DNA of 15,586 nt, from the NCBI GenBank assembly GCA_016463365.1, contig JAEMRJ010000046.1:1-15586 (forward strand). The letters run 5' to 3'. The notes beneath the pieces were generated by a model. The model saw only the letters and a program-made list of their open reading frames with translations. It searched no databases and was not told the origin of the DNA. This document shows, in pieces, positions 13,363 through 15,586 of this stretch; within the stretch, counting starts at the first letter, position 1, and each line of letters opens with the position of its first letter. Position numbers and translations under genes: made by a program. This DNA comes from Thermoleophilaceae bacterium. Lineage in GTDB: Bacteria; Actinomycetota; Thermoleophilia; Solirubrobacterales; JACPNS01.

Positions 13363-13611
13363 ATGAGCTCATCTGAGAAGACCTGGAACAACCGCTGGCC
13401 AGCTGAGCGCGTGCTCTTCGCGCTCGGCGGCACCATGGTGCTGCTGTCGGCAGTCCTGGCCGCGGCAGTCTCGCCGTGGTTTCTGCTGCTGACGGCATTT
13501 GTCGGAGTCAACCAACTGCTCTACGCGAGCGTCGGATTCTGCGGTGCTTCGCTGATCATCGGCCGCTTCACCAAGGCGCGCCCGGCATGTGCAGCGGGAG
13601 CATCGCAATGA
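13363..13611 (+). CDS. DUF2892 (YgaP-like) small membrane protein
   Basis: 82 residues from ATG 13363, chosen because AGGAAAG at 13351-13357 is a good ribosome site five nucleotides before it. The in-frame ATG at 13330 has none and lies only 9 nt after the probable -10 element. The DUF2892 pattern is seen: NRWPAERVLFALGGTMVLLSAVL (10-32), a helix WFLLLTAFVGVNQLLYA (39-55) and the end motif VGFCGASLIIGRF (57-69). Two hydrophobic helices hold the protein in the membrane. Cys60 is the conserved family cysteine and Cys76 lies in the tail. In other bacteria the domain is often fused or adjacent to rhodaneses and to ArsR-type regulators, hinting at thiol or sulfur chemistry; here no rhodanese is present. 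It overlaps the MMPL gene by ATGA, so the two are translationally coupled. Confidence 0.85.
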   Translation: MSSSEKTWNNRWPAERVLFALGGTMVLLSAVLAAAVSPWFLLLTAFVGVNQLLYASVGFCGASLIIGRFTKARPACAAGASQ

Positions 13612-15586
13612 CGCCGGATCAGACGAGTCAGCAGTACGGGCCGATCGGCCGCTTCGGTGCATACATGGCCGATCACTTCCGCGCAGTGATGATCGTCTGG
13701 GTGGCCGTGATTCTCGTGCTCGGTTTCTTCGCGCCGCGCGTGGAACACGCGCTCTCGGGCGCGGGCTGGGAAGCGTCGGGCTCTGAATCGGTCGCCGCGC
13801 GTGAGGTCGTCGATCGCGACTTCGGCGGCTTTGGCGGCTACGGCCTGATGGTCGTCGTCAGCTCCGAGACGCAGACCGCTTCCGCGCCGCAGTTCAAGGC
13901 GACCGTCGCCGAGGTCACTGAGCAACTCAACGCCGATCCCGCTGTCACCACCGTTGCTGCGCCGCGCGCCGGCATGACGATCTCCAAGGACGGGAAGACA
14001 GTCGTCGTCCAGGCCGGTGCCGCCGAGGACAGCAACGAGATGGTGGTCGCCGCCGACCGACTGAAGGAAGCGATCGGTGCAGCTGGCGCCGGCGACGTGC
14101 AGGCAAACCTCACCGGGGCTCCGGGCATGTGGTCTGACTTCAACGTCGCAAACCGCGACGCCATGATGAAATCCGAGCTGATCTCCTGGCCGGTGACGAT
14201 GATCATCCTGCTCTTTGCGTTCGGCTCGCTGGTCGCCGCCGGTCTGCCGCTGATGCTGACGATCATCTCGCTGGTCGCCGCGGCCGGGTCGTTGTACCTG
14301 GCCACGAAGCTGGCGCCGGTCTCGATCTGGGCGATGAACTTCGCGCTGATGTTCGCGCTTGCGCTGGGCATCGACTACGCGCTCTTCATAGTGCACCGCT
14401 TCCGCGGAGCGCTGTTCGGCTCGCAGATGTCCCCGCGCGAGGCCACCGCCGCCACCATGGACACGGCCGGGAAAGCCGTGCTGTTCTCCGGCGCGACGGT
14501 GCTCATCTCGCTGTCTGCGGTGCTGCTCGTGCCGAGTCCCGCGTTTCGCTCGATGAGCCTTGGAATCATGCTTGCGGTGGCGTTCATCCTCCTCGCGACG
14601 ATGACGCTGCTGCCTGCAGTGCTTGCGCGTCTGGGAACTCGCGTGGACAAGCTCGCGCTCCCGTGGGCGCACAGCGGTGAGCACCGCTCGCCGAAGTTCG
14701 CCGCCTGGGCTGAGCGCCTCTGGCGTCACCCCTGGGCTTTCGGAGGCGTCGCGCTGGCGATCCTCGTGGCGCTGACGATCCCGGTCTTCAGCCTGAACAC
14801 GTCAATGCCGTCGATCAAGGTCGTACCCGAAGAGGACCAGTCGCGCATCGGCTACGAGCAGGTCTCAAAGGCGCTCGGACCGGGGGCTGCGGGAACGATG
14901 CAAGTGGTCGCTCCGAACGCCGCCGCAGCCGAGACTGCCGTGGTCCTGAAGGCCGACAAGGGCATCGCCGGAGTCGCGCCTGCAGGCAGCAACGGCGGAT
15001 ACACGATGTACAACGCGGTGCCGGCGGCCGACCCGTCGTCGCCGACGATCGGACCGACAATCGACCGGCTTCGCTCTGAGCTGCCGACGGGGGCCTTGAT
15101 CGGCGGCGTCGTCGCCGAGAACCACGATCTCGAGACCGCCCTGGCCGAGAAGACCTGGCTGGTGATCGGAGTCGTGCTCGTGCTGGGATTCCTGCTGCTT
15201 CTGGTGGCACTGCAGGCTCCGCTGGTCGCGGCGGCCGGAGTGCTGACCAACCTGCTCGCCGCCGGCGCCGCATTCGGCGTGGCCAAGTGGGTATTCCAGG
15301 ACGGCGCGCTGCAGAGCGTGCTGGGCTTCCAGTCACAAGGGTTTCTGGATGCGTGGGGCCCGGTGTTCTTCTTCGCGATGATGTTCGCGATCTCGATGGA
15401 CTACACCGTGTTTCTGCTCTCAAGCGCCAAGGAACACTGGGACCGCTCGCACGACGCGCATGAGGCGATGGTCGGCGGCGTTGCCCACTCGGGCCGCGTG
15501 ATCTTCGCGGCCGGCGCTGTGATGGTCGCGGTGTTCTTCACCTTCGCGCTCTCGGGGCCGCTCCCGCCGAAAGAGATGGGCGTGAT
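13608..15586 (+). CDS. MMPL/RND-family exporter (3' end beyond the window)
   Basis: 659 residues are present with no stop before the window ends; typical members have 700-1000. TM1 is at about 26-42. A periplasmic porter domain follows (about 43-190). A block of helices comes next, starting at LISWPVTMIILLFAFGSLVAAGLP (about 189-212) and including the first relay motif ALGIDYALFIVHRFRG, with Asp256-Tyr257. A second porter domain follows TM7 (near 385-400), and the second block holds AISMDYTVFLLSSAKE with Asp598-Tyr599. The two Asp-Tyr pairs are the proton relay of MmpL3-type transporters, so proton-driven export is expected. The cargo (lipid, drug or other) cannot be told. Its ATG overlaps the stop of the DUF2892 gene, and the divergent ArsR-family gene with its palindrome probably controls it. 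Confidence 0.93.
   Translation, partial: MTPDQTSQQYGPIGRFGAYMADHFRAVMIVWVAVILVLGFFAPRVEHALSGAGWEASGSESVAAREVVDRDFGGFGGYGLMVVVSSETQTASAPQFKATVAEVTEQLNADPAVTTVAAPRAGMTISKDGKTVVVQAGAAEDSNEMVVAADRLKEAIGAAGAGDVQANLTGAPGMWSDFNVANRDAMMKSELISWPVTMIILLFAFGSLVAAGLPLMLTIISLVAAAGSLYLATKLAPVSIWAMNFALMFALALGIDYALFIVHRFRGALFGSQMSPREATAATMDTAGKAVLFSGATVLISLSAVLLVPSPAFRSMSLGIMLAVAFILLATMTLLPAVLARLGTRVDKLALPWAHSGEHRSPKFAAWAERLWRHPWAFGGVALAILVALTIPVFSLNTSMPSIKVVPEEDQSRIGYEQVSKALGPGAAGTMQVVAPNAAAAETAVVLKADKGIAGVAPAGSNGGYTMYNAVPAADPSSPTIGPTIDRLRSELPTGALIGGVVAENHDLETALAEKTWLVIGVVLVLGFLLLLVALQAPLVAAAGVLTNLLAAGAAFGVAKWVFQDGALQSVLGFQSQGFLDAWGPVFFFAMMFAISMDYTVFLLSSAKEHWDRSHDAHEAMVGGVAHSGRVIFAAGAVMVAVFFTFALSGPLPPKEMGV

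Noticed and set aside
13521..14729. 402-codon open frame on the minus strand opposite the MMPL gene
   Set aside because: Composition is Arg/His/Asp-rich, as expected from the reverse of a GC-rich membrane protein gene; the plus strand has the full MMPL motifs.

Overview
GC-rich, densely packed bacterial chromosome fragment. The gene set, the codon use (C/G at nearly every third position), tRNA genes without encoded CCA and the form of the MMPL, YugP-type and ppx/ppk1 genes suggest a soil actinobacterium, probably Thermoleophilia/Solirubrobacterales-like. That lineage guess is inference from general resemblance; no rRNA or marker gene in the window proves it. I see no insertion sequence, phage, CRISPR or plasmid gene, so most of this is ordinary chromosomal housekeeping and stress-response content.

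Layout. (1) 1-274: broken 3' end of a PIN-domain (VapC-like) gene. (2) 344-2297, + strand: a secreted multicopper oxidase followed 10 nt later by a small PhnA-like zinc-ribbon protein. (3) 2294-3938, - strand: an exported GH88 (unsaturated glucuronyl hydrolase family) protein followed by a small Rieske [2Fe-2S] protein, convergent with the PhnA gene. (4) 4087-4761, + strand: a 1-Cys peroxiredoxin ending at a strong GC hairpin. (5) 4762-5482: a 721-nt gene-free stretch with four copies of a 23-bp palindrome, two adjacent perfect hairpins and a probable structured RNA that ends in a textbook intrinsic terminator 21 nt before the next start codon. (6) 5483-11120, + strand: glutamate decarboxylase, an FAD oxidoreductase without a usual NAD motif, exopolyphosphatase (Ppx/GppA) and polyphosphate kinase (Ppk1), closely spaced and ending in an ATGA overlap. 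(7) 11144-11342, - strand: tRNA-Val(UAC) and tRNA-Asp(GUC). (8) 11416-12845: a secreted L,D-transpeptidase-like protein (+) convergent with a YugP-type membrane zinc peptidase (-). (9) 12902-15586: an ArsR-family repressor (-) divergent from a DUF2892 membrane protein and an MMPL/RND exporter (+, runs off the window), with a perfect 22-bp operator-like palindrome between them.

How the genes fit together. The window mixes oxidative and copper stress (multicopper oxidase, peroxiredoxin), acid and energy stress (glutamate decarboxylase, polyphosphate synthesis and degradation), envelope work (L,D-transpeptidase, membrane peptidase, MMPL exporter) and a locally controlled export module (ArsR, DUF2892, MMPL). 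The part least explained by known families is 4762-5482: an array of palindromes plus a candidate structured RNA/attenuator in front of the glutamate decarboxylase gene. I could not assign that RNA to any class I know.
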